DNA from: HK-STAS-PATE-42 sp964461505
GTDB taxonomy: Bacteria > Patescibacteriota > Saccharimonadia > Saccharimonadales > HK-STAS-PATE-42
Assembly: GCA_964461505.1 (NCBI GenBank)
Contig: CAYWUW010000014.1
Location: 1-12,356 of the forward strand
Length of the DNA stretch: 12,356 nucleotides
Direction: 5' to 3'
Below, piece by piece: positions 1 to 7,221 of the stretch (position 1 is the first letter of the stretch; every line of letters begins with the position of its first letter). Both the position numbers and the translations under genes were made by a program. The notes below the pieces were generated by a model. It was given only the letters and a program-made list of their open reading frames with translations. It did not search any database and was not told the DNA's origin.

Positions 1-58
1 TTTGACTGGATCCCCAGTCGAGCATGTCATGGCGACATGCCATGGCTGGGGATGATGG
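1..58 (+). repeat. Hairpin repeat, type 1 core (copy 1)
   Basis: Outer arms ATCCCCAG (10-17) and CTGGGGAT (46-53) enclose inner arms GCATGTC (22-28) and GACATGC (34-40). An alternative inner hairpin, CATGGC (28-33) with GCCATG (39-44), excludes the first one. The tail reads GATGATGGTGGTG. It lies just past the end of truB. Confidence 0.9.
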
Positions 59-88
59 TGGTGAGTTGGGTTTAATTTTATCTAAGGG

Positions 89-775
89 TTAGAGGTGGTA
101 GGAGCCGATGGAGGTGCGGTGGAGTTCTTGCATGTGGGCTCCGGTTGCTAAGCTTAAGCCGAGATCGTGAATTAAAGAACGGATGTAGGTTCCGGATGAG
201 ACGTGAACTTTAAACTTAAGTTTAGGGTAAGAATATTCTAAAAGTTCGATTGAGTAGATTTCGATTGGCCGGGGATTAAGCTTAACCTCTTGCCCTTTTC
301 TGGCGAGCTTGTAGGCGCGTTGACCTCCGATTTTAACTGCACTGAAGATTGGCGGGGTTTGTTCTGATTTGCCTAAAAAAGTTTGGAGAGTTTGTTCGAG
401 CTCTGCCCTGCTCGGTTTGCGCCCAGAAACTAAGCTTAAGGTTCCTTCGGAATCATAGGTGGTGGAGCTGGTTCCAAGCTGAGCTGTGGCTAGGTAAACT
501 TTATCTTTTTTGGTGAGCTCCCCTGCTCTTTTGGTGAGCTTTCCGCTAACTAGAATTAGGAGTCCGGTTGCGATTGGATCTAAGGTTCCGCAGTGGCCAA
601 CTTTGATTTTTTGGCCGTATTTTTCTTTTAGTTCTCTTCTTAAAATATAGACGGCTTGAAATGAGCTGATGCCTTGGGGTTTGTTAAAGAGGTAGAGGCC
701 ATCTTGGGGTAGAGCTTGGTTTTGGCCGAGCTCTTGCTTAAAAACGGTTGGTTCGGGTAGGGGTTGATCTAACAA
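89..775 (-). CDS. truB: tRNA pseudouridine(55) synthase TruB
   Basis: TruB isomerises U55 of the tRNA T-loop to pseudouridine in the cytoplasm. The catalytic motif GHCGTLDPIATGLL lies at residues 60-73 with the nucleophile Asp66. The family blocks PPIFSAVKIGGQRAYKLARKG (141-161), SSGTYIRSLIHDLG (193-206) and AHMQELHRTSIG (213-224) are all present. At 228 aa it is the short form: the C-terminal PUA domain of longer TruB proteins is missing, and the protein ends right after the last catalytic-domain block. The start is TTG; an in-frame TAG lies 15 bases upstream and no ATG occurs before the conserved core, so this is the only good choice, although no clear Shine-Dalgarno is visible. The gene lies 25 bp after the DHH-like gene on the same strand and is probably cotranscribed with it. 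Stop is TAA. Confidence 0.97.
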   Translation of the reverse strand: MLDQPLPEPTVFKQELGQNQALPQDGLYLFNKPQGISSFQAVYILRRELKEKYGQKIKVGHCGTLDPIATGLLILVSGKLTKRAGELTKKDKVYLATAQLGTSSTTYDSEGTLSLVSGRKPSRAELEQTLQTFLGKSEQTPPIFSAVKIGGQRAYKLARKGQEVKLNPRPIEIYSIELLEYSYPKLKFKVHVSSGTYIRSLIHDLGLSLATGAHMQELHRTSIGSYHL

Positions 776-800
776 ATTAAGCTTAGCCTATTTTGGCGGT

Positions 801-2534
801 TTAAGATTGGTTGATTTGGCTGAAATCGATGGTGGGCTGAAAGGCAGAAGAGTTGTTGGCGAGCGGTGGTGGTGGAGGTGGCGGTGGGAGTTCGGAGGGA
901 ACCTCTAGTTTAGGAAGGTCGCTGATGCCTAAAAGATCGGTGCTGCTGATATCTTCGGTTTTGGTGGTTGGGATGGCGGTGGTGGGGTTGGGAGCTTGGC
1001 TAAGCTGAGTTCTGGCGGCCTCTGTAGTTGCTGAATTGGCCTGGTCAACTTGCACAAAAGTATCTGGAGCTGGGCTGCGTAGGGCGGTATCGTTAGAAAG
1101 AAGAGAGCTTGGGAGTGGCGGGTCTTCATCTTTGGTTAGAGGTTCAAGAGGTGCGTTTGGAGTAGAATTGGCGCTGTAAATTTGATCGATTTCGGAACGA
1201 ATTTGATCTGGGTGATCTGTTGGGGCTGCTGATAGAGGTGCCGCTAGGGGTTGTTCTGTGGGTGGAGCTATATTTTGGGGAGTTGCGATCGGGGCTGGTT
1301 CTGGTGGAGCGGCTAGAATTGGCTGCGTTGGTGGTGGCATGAGGTTTGCCGGGACCACGGGCTGGGCTACATCTACCGGTTTGGGTAAAATATCATTCAA
1401 GCTTGGGCTTGGGGTTGCCTCTAGCGGCGGGGTTGGTGCTTGATTTTGGGTTAAGCTTAGTGGATTGGCTGGAGTTTGGGGTTGTTCGGTTGGGCTTTGT
1501 GAAGGTGGCGGGGTGGGTTCTGGTTCTGATTGGGCCATTGGGGTGGTGTTGGTGGCTTCTAGGGGCGTTTGTGTGGTTGGAGTTGGCGTATCTTCTTGAA
1601 TATCTGGTTTAACATCTGGCTTATCTTGAACCTCTAGAGTGCTGGTGGCAGTGGTGGCGGCGGTTGTTGTGGTGATGGCTCCAGGTTGAATTCCAATGCT
1701 AGAGGCAACAAGCTGGTGGTTGGCTCCGGCGCTCATAAGCTTGGCGGCGAGTTCCATAATTTGGGGGCTAGTGTTTTGGTTGCTGAACATGTTTGTGTCT
1801 GCAACGAGGCCGGTTAAAAGCGCGGTGGCAATATCTGTAGAAATTGTGATTGGTGGGTTAATGGATTGTAGAAGTTGCATAACCATGGCGCTGGCAGAGG
1901 TTAAGCTTGGTTCAAACCAGTTGATGGAGCCGATAGTGCTTGGTGTTTGGCCAGCGGTAAGAGTGGCAACGGTGGCCTCGTGTAGAATTTTGCCGTGAGC
2001 GGCGATGACGGAATCTAGCTCGGTTTGGTTGGCGATGCCAATGGCTAAAACCATTTCGACGTTGAAATCTCCGGCGTTATAGGTAAGATCTTCGGAACTT
2101 AAGTTAGATTTTGGGGTAATGAAGATTTTGACGATTTCGCCTTCTTGGGCAAACCGGAGCTTATCTGCTTTTTCTTTGTTGAGTGAAATGATGAAATCAC
2201 GGAGGCTATGAACATCGCTTTCGAAGGTTTTATCAGGCTTTAAGAAACTCATGGCATCGGGAATCTTGCCGCTGAAAACTGCGGTGGCATGCTTGCCGAT
2301 GTTATTTAGAGCGATGGTTAAGCCTAAGGCGGCGGCAAGTTCATCTACGCTGGGGCTTGCTTTAACGGTAACTAAAATGTTGGTAACTTGTGGGAGGCGG
2401 TTTAAGATATCTTGCATGGCTGAACCGGAAATGGGCGTGGGGCTAGCAATAGTAGCCGGCATGGCAGTGGGTGCACCGTATTGCGGAGCAGGTTGTGCAA
2501 GTGGTGTTGGAGCGGGTGTGGTGAGAGGTTGCAT
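801..2534 (-). CDS. Degenerate DHH (NrnA-like) protein with long proline-rich disordered tail
   Basis: Residues 48-285 follow the fold pattern of NrnA/RecJ-type DHH phosphoesterases. GLTIALNNIGKHATAV (71-86) matches the first helix-strand unit, and TGLVADTNMFSNQNTSP (241-257) plus ELAAKLMSAGA (261-271) matches the motif IV region. Most metal ligands are gone. The first motif, normally H-x-x-P-D-x-D, reads ASPSVDEL (59-66); the motif II aspartate reads AIGIAN (164-169); and no DHH triplet is found near residues 190-200. Only Asp246 of motif IV remains, so hydrolysis of oligoribonucleotides or pAp is unlikely. Residues 286-577 are a low-complexity tail rich in Pro, Thr, Ala, Ser and Gln, with eight prolines in a row near the end. 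The N-terminal 45 residues are also Pro/Ala-rich. Position before truB matches the rbfA-nrnA-truB neighbourhood of many bacteria. ATG start; no obvious Shine-Dalgarno. Confidence 0.8.
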   Translation of the reverse strand: MQPLTTPAPTPLAQPAPQYGAPTAMPATIASPTPISGSAMQDILNRLPQVTNILVTVKASPSVDELAAALGLTIALNNIGKHATAVFSGKIPDAMSFLKPDKTFESDVHSLRDFIISLNKEKADKLRFAQEGEIVKIFITPKSNLSSEDLTYNAGDFNVEMVLAIGIANQTELDSVIAAHGKILHEATVATLTAGQTPSTIGSINWFEPSLTSASAMVMQLLQSINPPITISTDIATALLTGLVADTNMFSNQNTSPQIMELAAKLMSAGANHQLVASSIGIQPGAITTTTAATTATSTLEVQDKPDVKPDIQEDTPTPTTQTPLEATNTTPMAQSEPEPTPPPSQSPTEQPQTPANPLSLTQNQAPTPPLEATPSPSLNDILPKPVDVAQPVVPANLMPPPTQPILAAPPEPAPIATPQNIAPPTEQPLAAPLSAAPTDHPDQIRSEIDQIYSANSTPNAPLEPLTKDEDPPLPSSLLSNDTALRSPAPDTFVQVDQANSATTEAARTQLSQAPNPTTAIPTTKTEDISSTDLLGISDLPKLEVPSELPPPPPPPPLANNSSAFQPTIDFSQINQS

Positions 2535-2603
2535 CTTAGTTTGTTATTTTTTGCTTAAGCTTAGTGTTTTTGATTTTTCTTTAGCGATTATTAAATCTTT
2601 TTA

Positions 2604-2640
2604 TAGTGAGATATTAGCATAAAACAGAGATATTATCAAG
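2604..2640 (-). promoter_or_regulatory. Promoter of the DHH-like gene / truB operon
   Basis: Read on the minus strand, TTGATA (plus coordinates 2634-2639) is followed after 17 bp by TAATAT (2611-2616), preceded by TGC, giving an extended -10. Transcription would start near 2604, leaving a leader of about 70 nt that contains one TAAGCTTA palindrome (2556-2563). The TATGC-plus-minus-10 arrangement resembles the duplicated promoter at 3325-3354 and 12143-12172. Confidence 0.65.
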
Positions 2641-2676
2641 TGGGTTTTGGCTGGGGAGAGATCTAATCCTATTTTT

Positions 2677-2738
2677 AACTGGATCCCCAGTCGAGCATGT
2701 CATGGCGACATGCCATGGCTGGGGATGGCAGTGGCGGC
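2677..2738 (+). repeat. Hairpin repeat, type 1 core (copy 2)
   Basis: This is the same core as 10-53, 9486-9545 and 12307-12356: outer arms ATCCCCAG/CTGGGGAT around nested arms GCATGTC/GACATGC. The head reads TTTTTAACTGGATCC rather than TTTTTGACTGGATCC, and the tail GATGGCAGTGGCGG is one base off the usual GATGACAG. It sits between the DHH-operon promoter and the terminator of the 149-aa gene. Confidence 0.9.
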
Positions 2739-2762
2739 AGAGGCTGAGCTTAGCTATTCTAG

Positions 2763-2800
2763 TAAAAAAGAAGAAACCCCGCTTTTTGGGGCGGGATTCT
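2763..2800 (-). terminator. Intrinsic terminator of the 149-aa gene
   Basis: On the minus strand, AATCCCGC, loop CCCAAAAA and GCGGGGTT form an 8-bp stem with one G-U pair, followed by TTCTTCTTTTTTA. Flanking AAGAA/TTCTT can lengthen the stem through a one-base bulge. It lies about 25 bp after the stop codon of the 149-aa gene and closes a single-gene unit. Confidence 0.8.
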
Positions 2801-2823
2801 TCGGCTAAAGCAGACCAGAGATT

Positions 2824-3273
2824 CTAGTTGGGCTGAGTCGTAGGCGCTACAGTCTCAGTGTGGGGTCTACTATCGGTTGGTTTTTCTGGGGTTGTTGGGG
2901 GAACGGTATCTAGTGGCTCTTCTGTGGCGTATGGATTTTTGCTGCCAGTGATATCGGATACTGTGGATCCAGCTGCCCTTATCAATGCTTCCTCTGCGCT
3001 GTCTCCTGCTTCTTCAGATGCCCCGACTAAGCCCTCTGCTCTTGCACTGGGCCTTTCCGATAAGACTAGTCCTGGAACGGTAGGTGGAACCGTAGTTTGT
3101 GGGACGTCTAGTGCTGTTGCTTTCTTGTTTGGGGCTGGTTGCTCTCCTGGTCCCCTTTGAGAGGAGGCTACTGCGCCCGCTCCTCCTACGATTAGAGCTG
3201 CAGCTGCTGCGGCAGCAGGCCACCTTCTTTTGTTTGGCTTTACGATGCTGGGGTTATTTTGTTTTTTTGTCAT
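2824..3273 (-). CDS. Small membrane-anchored protein of unknown function
   Basis: I do not recognise a family for this 149-aa protein. It starts with a positively charged segment (MTKKQ to KRRW, residues 1-18), then one hydrophobic Ala/Gly/Val stretch (19-37), then about 110 residues rich in Pro, Thr, Ser, Glu and Ala with no predicted fold. This is the pattern of an N-terminally anchored protein with a disordered, probably extracytoplasmic tail. There is no lipobox cysteine and no clear signal peptidase site, so it is more likely an anchor than a cleaved signal. The ATG start is supported by AAAGGAAAT just upstream. It has its own promoter, identical in 34 bp to that of the beta-helix gene at 11411-12097, and its own terminator. 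It is transcribed away from parA. No TAAGCTTA palindrome occurs inside it. Confidence 0.75.
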   Translation of the reverse strand: MTKKQNNPSIVKPNKRRWPAAAAAAALIVGGAGAVASSQRGPGEQPAPNKKATALDVPQTTVPPTVPGLVLSERPSARAEGLVGASEEAGDSAEEALIRAAGSTVSDITGSKNPYATEEPLDTVPPTTPEKPTDSRPHTETVAPTTQPN

Positions 3274-3317
3274 AATATTTCCTTTTGATTTTTTATTTTG
3301 TTTGGTTGTGGGTGTCT

Positions 3318-3356
3318 GGTTCTGATACTAGCATATTGGTTATGGTAAAGTCAAGT
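3318..3356 (-). promoter_or_regulatory. Duplicated promoter block, copy A
   Basis: On the minus strand, TTGACT (3349-3354), an 18-bp spacer and TAGTAT (3325-3330) with TGC before the -10 form an extended -10 promoter driving the 149-aa gene. Bases 3323-3356 are identical to 12141-12174. Identity covers the whole spacer, which a shared sigma factor alone would not require. Confidence 0.75.
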
Positions 3357-3397
3357 GTTTTGTTGGATTTAAGCTTAACTCTTCACTACAGACTAAT

Positions 3398-3446
3398 CCT
3401 CCCCTTCTGGGGGAGGTGGCCTGAAAGGCCGGAGGGGGCTACTCCA
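3398..3446. repeat. GC-rich double hairpin repeat
   Basis: Two hairpins lie side by side: CTCCCC/GGGGAG around TTCTGG (3399-3415), then GGCC/GGCC around TGAAA, followed by GGAGGGGG. Arrangements of this kind recur as dispersed repeats in many bacterial genomes. Only one copy is in this window. Confidence 0.6.
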
Positions 3447-3520
3447 CTTTTAAGCCTAAAGTTAGATTTTGTAGAAAAGCTCTTACCTACACTACCTGCA
3501 CTCACTTAGGTTCGGCTGCC

Positions 3521-3570
3521 CCCGCGACAGGTGCGGGACAGGCTCTACTCAAGAGAGGGAGTAGATCCCG
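3521..3570. repeat. Hairpin repeat, type 2 core (CCCGC...GCGGGACAGGC), copy 1
   Basis: CCCGC (3521-3525) pairs with GCGGG (3533-3537) and is followed by ACAGGC. A second hairpin is formed by CTACTC (3545-3550) and GAGTAG (3559-3564). The first unit recurs at 8886-8908 with two substitutions in the loop. Confidence 0.65.
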
Positions 3571-3588
3571 GATTAAGTTTAAGGGTTA

Positions 3589-3598
3589 GTGATATAAT
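3589..3598 (+). promoter_or_regulatory. parA promoter (extended -10)
   Basis: TGATATAAT (3590-3598) is a consensus extended -10, about 27 bp upstream of the parA start. No convincing -35 is visible 17 bp upstream, which fits extended -10 promoters. The variant palindrome TAAGTTTA lies just upstream at 3574-3581. Confidence 0.6.
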
Positions 3599-3624
3599 TT
3601 TTGGTAGATTGAGGAGGGGCGTTT

Positions 3625-4395
3625 TTGAGTTCAGAGGCAAAGATTTTAGCTATTATTAATCAAAAAGGTGGAGTTGGTAAAACAACTACTACTGTTAATC
3701 TTGCTTATTGTTTGGCTAAAAAAGGGAAGAAGGTTTTGGTGGTAGATCTTGACCCGCAGGGTAATGCGAGTTCTGGTTTGGGAGTGCAGATTCGTGAACT
3801 TAAGCTTAGTTTGTATGATTGTTTGGTGGGCGGAGCTAAGCTTAAGGAGTCAGTTCTGGCAACTAATTGGAAGAATCTTACTTTGCTTCCGGCTAGTACA
3901 AAGCTCGCAGCGCTTGATACGGAACTTCCGGCTAGCCAGAGAGATCGAGTTCTTAAGCTTAAGCAGGCTCTAGCAAATGTTGAAGGTGTAGATTTTGTGT
4001 TGATTGATGCTCCGCCATCTTTAGGCTTGTTAACGGTGAATGCCTTGGTGGCAGCGGATGCGGTTTTGCTGCCGGTTCAGGCAGAATACTATGCTTTGGA
4101 AGGTTTGGGGCAACTTCTAGAAACGATGCAGATTGTGCGAACTGGGTTGAATAAAACTTTAGGGGTGATGGGAATTGTGATTACAATGTACGATGGGCGA
4201 ACGAGTTTGGCAAAACAGGTAAAAGAGCAGTTGCAAACGCATTTTGAAAAGTATTTGTTTAAGGCGATTGTTCCGAGGAATGTAAAGTTGGCGGAGGCTC
4301 CAAGCCACGGGAAGCCGATTGGGGTTTACGCGCCAAGTTCTTCGGGCGCAAAGGCGTATGAGGCTTTGGCTAAGGAGGTGGTCGGCCGTGCTTAA
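3625..4395 (+). CDS. parA: Chromosome-partitioning ATPase ParA (Soj family)
   Basis: ParA is a cytoplasmic ATPase that binds DNA non-specifically as an ATP dimer and moves ParB-bound origins. The deviant Walker A motif KGGVGKTT is at residues 14-21, with the signature lysine at 14. The A' motif VDLDPQGNAS is at 40-49 and Walker B VLIDAPPS at 125-132 with Asp128. The switch block PVQAEYYALEGL is at 150-161. Length (256 aa) is typical of chromosomal Soj proteins without an N-terminal HTH, which argues against a plasmid type Ia system. The start is TTG, fixed by a strong GAGGAGGGG ribosome binding site (3611-3619) at good spacing. Three TAAGCTTA palindromes lie inside the gene (3801, 3837, 3954), always read as L-K-L or K-L-K. 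parB follows after an unusually long gap. Confidence 0.97.
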   Translation: MSSEAKILAIINQKGGVGKTTTTVNLAYCLAKKGKKVLVVDLDPQGNASSGLGVQIRELKLSLYDCLVGGAKLKESVLATNWKNLTLLPASTKLAALDTELPASQRDRVLKLKQALANVEGVDFVLIDAPPSLGLLTVNALVAADAVLLPVQAEYYALEGLGQLLETMQIVRTGLNKTLGVMGIVITMYDGRTSLAKQVKEQLQTHFEKYLFKAIVPRNVKLAEAPSHGKPIGVYAPSSSGAKAYEALAKEVVGRA

Positions 4396-4439
4396 GTTTA
4401 ATTCATTTTATTCTATACGTAATTCTATGCGTGGCATTG

Positions 4440-4467
4440 ATCCCGCTCTGCAGCGGGATGACAGTGG
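4440..4467 (+). repeat. Hairpin repeat (ATCCCGC/GCGGGAT) with GATGACAG tail
   Basis: ATCCCGC (4440-4446) and GCGGGAT (4453-4459) enclose TCTGCA. The tail GATGACAGTGGCGGG is that of the dispersed family seen at 8777-8803, 9127-9142 and elsewhere. Confidence 0.7.
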
Positions 4468-4589
4468 CGGGATAGGTCGAGCTTTTGTTATTTCGAGCTT
4501 GCCTAAAGATCTCTATTCTTCAGCACAACCTCCTTTTGTAGTCTTGATGCAGGGCTGGATCCAATCAATAGAGAAGTTACTGTTTTATC

Positions 4590-4610
4590 TTTCTTTTTTG
4601 AAAAAAGAAA
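4590..4610. repeat. T/A-rich inverted repeat
   Basis: TTTCTTTTTT (4590-4599) and AAAAAAGAAA (4601-4610) are perfect 10-base complements separated by one G. It could cruciform or act as part of a terminator after parA, but there is no GC stem, so its role is unclear. Confidence 0.5.
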
Positions 4611-4767
4611 CAAAAACTTATGCCCTGCGGAAGCTACGCTTAAGTTTAATATACAACCGAGATCTTACTAGCTCGCTCCATCCTCGGGCGAACTTGTTGG
4701 ATGATCTTGGAAGTCGCATGTATGTTCTTCTGCCTAGAGTTGGTTTAAGGGCGGATGGAGGTGTGGT

Positions 4768-5643
4768 ATGAGTGCTTTAGGTAAGGGGTTGGAGAGTTTA
4801 ATTCCGGTTGATTTTGTGATTGAGGATCAGTTTGATCCAACGGTTAAAAGCGGTGATGATAGGGGTGAGGTTTTTGAGGTTGAGTTAAGCTTAATCGAGC
4901 CGAATGAGCATCAGCCGCGGATGAATTTTAAAGAAGGGCCGATGGCAGATCTGGTGGAATCGGTTAGGGTTCATGGGGTGATTCAGCCGGTGGTGATTTC
5001 TCCGAAGAATGGCGGGGGTTATAACTTGATAGCTGGTGAAAGAAGGTGGCGGGCGAGTTCTTACCTTAAGCTTAAGAAGATTCCGGCGATTGTACGTACG
5101 GCAACCGAACAAGGCAAGCTAGAGCTGGCTCTGGTAGAAAATGTGCAGCGTGAAGATCTTGGCCCGTTAGAAACGGCAACGGCGTATGTTAAGCTTCATC
5201 AGCAGTTTAATCTTAGCTATGAAGAGGTGGCAAAAAAGGTTGGTAAGGCGCTTTCTACGGTTTTGAATGCAACGCGGTTGTTGAATCTTCCGCCGGAGGC
5301 GAAATCTGCTTTGTATGATAAAAGAATTAGTGAGGGGCACGCGAGAGTTCTTGCTGGAATGAATGCTTTTGCAGAGGCTCAGGCTAATCTTTTAAGGCAT
5401 ATTTTGGATGAGGGTTGGAGTGTGCGGCAAGCAGAGCAATTTAGCGTGGTGACAAAAACTCAGGATAGGCTAAAAAAGGCGGCGAAAACCGAGGATGTTT
5501 TTAAGATTAGAGAGGCGGCGGTTAAAAATCTAAAAGATAAATTGGGTGCGAATGTGGAACTTAAGCCTAGGGCAAAGGGCGGGAGGCTGGTGATTGATTA
5601 TGGTGATGATGAGGAGTTGGAAAGGATTGTCGGGCGGTTTTAG
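4768..5643 (+). CDS. parB: Chromosome-partitioning protein ParB
   Basis: ParB is the CTP-dependent DNA clamp that loads at parS and stimulates ParA. The N-terminal SALGKGLESLIP (2-13) is the short ParA-stimulating segment. The ParB/Srx domain spans about 36-130, with the CTP-binding arginine motif GERRWRAS at 90-97 and the ENVQRED-LGPLETA block at 124-137. A helix-turn-helix for parS contact is at about 149-172 (LSYEEVAKKVGKALSTVLNA). The C-terminal 60 residues form the dimerisation region. Length of 291 aa is normal. The ATG start has GGAGG six bases upstream. Two TAAGCTTA palindromes lie inside (4886, 5067), in different reading frames. No canonical parS (TGTTTCACGTGAAACA) is visible anywhere in the window. 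Confidence 0.97.
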   Translation: MSALGKGLESLIPVDFVIEDQFDPTVKSGDDRGEVFEVELSLIEPNEHQPRMNFKEGPMADLVESVRVHGVIQPVVISPKNGGGYNLIAGERRWRASSYLKLKKIPAIVRTATEQGKLELALVENVQREDLGPLETATAYVKLHQQFNLSYEEVAKKVGKALSTVLNATRLLNLPPEAKSALYDKRISEGHARVLAGMNAFAEAQANLLRHILDEGWSVRQAEQFSVVTKTQDRLKKAAKTEDVFKIREAAVKNLKDKLGANVELKPRAKGGRLVIDYGDDEELERIVGRF

Positions 5644-5678
5644 GGTTCTTTTTTGAACTGGAGATTAAGCTTAAGGTT

Positions 5679-5704
5679 TGGTATAATCGTAGCTAAATTA
5701 GCTA
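5679..5704 (+). promoter_or_regulatory. Promoter of the 498-aa gene with overlapping palindrome
   Basis: TGGTATAAT (5679-5687) is a consensus extended -10, about 37 bp before the ATG. Immediately downstream the perfect palindrome TAGCTAAATTAGCTA (5690-5704, 7-base arms) covers the expected start of transcription, a good place for an operator. A TAAGCTTA palindrome lies just upstream at 5666-5673. Confidence 0.55.
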
Positions 5705-5723
5705 GGTTTAAAGTTGTTTTGGT

Positions 5724-7220
5724 ATGGTTAGAAGCGAAAGCCCCCCTCCTCCCGGTAGTACTGCTGATGGTGAGGCAAAAACCCCTAAAAGAGAAGTAGC
5801 CGAAAGGAAAGTAGAGCAAAGTGTGGTTCTTGGCGGGGGTGCGGAATCCGGGCTTGCGGCATTTGCGGCACGTTTTGGGCAAATTGATCCTACTCGAGAA
5901 AAGGTAGAAGAGATGCCTACGGCTAGATATGCCGCTAATGGTACTGTTGCGAGTGCTGACTCTGGGGCCGGGTCTGATGGTGTTATTCGGGCGCAAACTC
6001 AGAAGAATGATGGGTTTGATTCTGACCAGCAAAGGGATTTACATTTGTTGGAATTGGCTAAAAATTTGAGAGAAGCTGGCATGTCAGATGAGGAGGTCAT
6101 GCCAATTCTTGAGATAACGGACGGACAAAAGGCGACTAAGATGTTAGGTAGGGATACTCATACTGACGCTGATAGAAAGGCTGCTGTTGCTAAAAGGATT
6201 GGGGTTAAGCTTAGCGATGGTTCTGCAGAGCCAAAATTGGTGGATGCGGTTGGAGAGGCTGGTTATAGGGTGGGTGATGCTGTAACGCCATGGCTTAACG
6301 AAGACCTGTTAAGGGAATTTAATGAAGATCGGTTGGATCGTATTGATTACGCTTTTGTGTACTGGTTGGGGCTAGAATCTTCTGCTTCTCAGGGTGAAGT
6401 TCTTGAAGCAATTGGAGCCAAGAGGAAAGAACTTGGGCTGGTTGATGATGATGAATGGCGAGAATATGCTCAAAGTAGTGCCTGGCTGACTGATGAAGTT
6501 AAAGAGCATTTGAAGAATGGTCCTTTTGAACAGCCGCTAGAAAATGTGGATTATAGCCACTTGCCACCTCCTCCGGATCTTGTTGAAGAAGTGCCGGATG
6601 AAAAAAGTTTTTTGAATATTGAGAGTGGGTTGAGATGGTTCAGCGGCGTAAGTTTGGCGAATATGATTGGTGAGCAGTTCGGTGTTGGTGATGCCAGCAA
6701 CATTAAGGCTACCCTGGCAAGCGTGGTGGCGGTTAAGGCCCTTAAGTTCTTTAACAAGGCCGAGAGGTTTGCGGGCAGGATGGCTGTGGCCTGGGGAGCG
6801 CTAGGAGGCACGGCGGTGGGCTTGGCAATGTCGGAGGCTTTGAGCGCTGGCTATACGGAAAGAAGTAATGTTATAACTGGAGCTATTGGCGCTGGGCTGG
6901 GTGCAGCTTTTGGGGGGCGTAAGAGAACAGAATCTGAAACTCAGAAGAATACAGAGGCTGGTTCTGGTGATGCGGCTGGGCGGTTAAGGAACGAAGATAT
7001 CTTAACCTCTCCTGGAGCTCAAGGTGGAGCTCGAGTTTCTTGGGAAGATGCTAGGGCTGCATTAGTAAATGCGGAGGTTTTGAGTGTTACTAGAGCGGGG
7101 GTTAGTGCGCAGAGGCTTGGCGAAAGCGAGACTGAATATGCAGAAAGGCTGGCTAGAGAGGGTGGGCTGAAGGATGCTCCACGAGTGAGAAGAGGGTGGA
7201 GGAGAACAGGCGCTCGGTAG
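5724..7220 (+). CDS. Hypothetical protein with C-terminal glycine-zipper hairpin
   Basis: I do not recognise a family for this 498-aa protein. Residues 1-100 are polar and low in complexity (PPPP at 7-10; many Glu, Ala, Gly). Residues about 105-290 look folded and mostly helical, acidic, with clusters such as NEDLLREFNEDRLDRIDYAF (192-211). A PPPP motif is at 281-284. Residues 353-376 and 383-398 are two Gly/Ala-rich hydrophobic segments (GALGGTAVGLA; GAIGAGLGAAFGG) separated by a short polar turn, the glycine-zipper type of membrane hairpin. A basic RKR follows at 399-401, then a polar tail ending in Arg-rich RRGWRRTG. It is downstream of parB but has its own promoter and a weak terminator, so no link to segregation is shown. 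The start is ATG without a clear Shine-Dalgarno. Confidence 0.8.
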   Translation: MVRSESPPPPGSTADGEAKTPKREVAERKVEQSVVLGGGAESGLAAFAARFGQIDPTREKVEEMPTARYAANGTVASADSGAGSDGVIRAQTQKNDGFDSDQQRDLHLLELAKNLREAGMSDEEVMPILEITDGQKATKMLGRDTHTDADRKAAVAKRIGVKLSDGSAEPKLVDAVGEAGYRVGDAVTPWLNEDLLREFNEDRLDRIDYAFVYWLGLESSASQGEVLEAIGAKRKELGLVDDDEWREYAQSSAWLTDEVKEHLKNGPFEQPLENVDYSHLPPPPDLVEEVPDEKSFLNIESGLRWFSGVSLANMIGEQFGVGDASNIKATLASVVAVKALKFFNKAERFAGRMAVAWGALGGTAVGLAMSEALSAGYTERSNVITGAIGAGLGAAFGGRKRTESETQKNTEAGSGDAAGRLRNEDILTSPGAQGGARVSWEDARAALVNAEVLSVTRAGVSAQRLGESETEYAERLAREGGLKDAPRVRRGWRRTGAR

Positions 7221-7221
7221 T

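Larger units (their letters stand above)
3274..3624. other. Divergent intergenic region between the 149-aa gene and parA
   Basis: This 351-bp region holds the minus-strand promoter (3318-3356), a TAAGCTTA palindrome at 3370-3377, two hairpin repeats (3398-3446 and 3521-3570) and the parA promoter with its ribosome binding site (3574-3620). No coding sequence is credible here. It is the point where gene direction switches from minus to plus, but I see no parS and no cluster of DnaA boxes. Confidence 0.6.
4396..4767. other. parA-parB intergenic region with repeats
   Basis: This 372-bp stretch separates two genes that usually abut. It contains two variant palindromes TAAGTTTA (4393-4400, 4641-4648), a hairpin repeat (4440-4467), a partial repeat with GGCTGGATCC (near 4555), a near-perfect palindrome of T/A runs (4590-4610) and an inverted repeat CATCC/GGATG (about 4680-4704). 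The parB ribosome binding site GGAGG is at 4757-4761. An overlapping frame is open across the region but runs backwards into parA and is not a gene. A weak -10 (TAATAT, 4647-4652) could start parB transcription. Confidence 0.6.

Noticed and set aside
1258..1998. Several plus-strand open frames across the DHH-like gene
   Set aside because: They are shadows of the Pro/Thr/Ala-rich minus-strand coding sequence, giving Gly/Val/Trp-rich nonsense.
4319..4771. 150-codon open frame from inside parA to the parB start
   Set aside because: It overlaps parA in another frame, has no ribosome binding site of its own, and runs through repeats; no family-like sequence.
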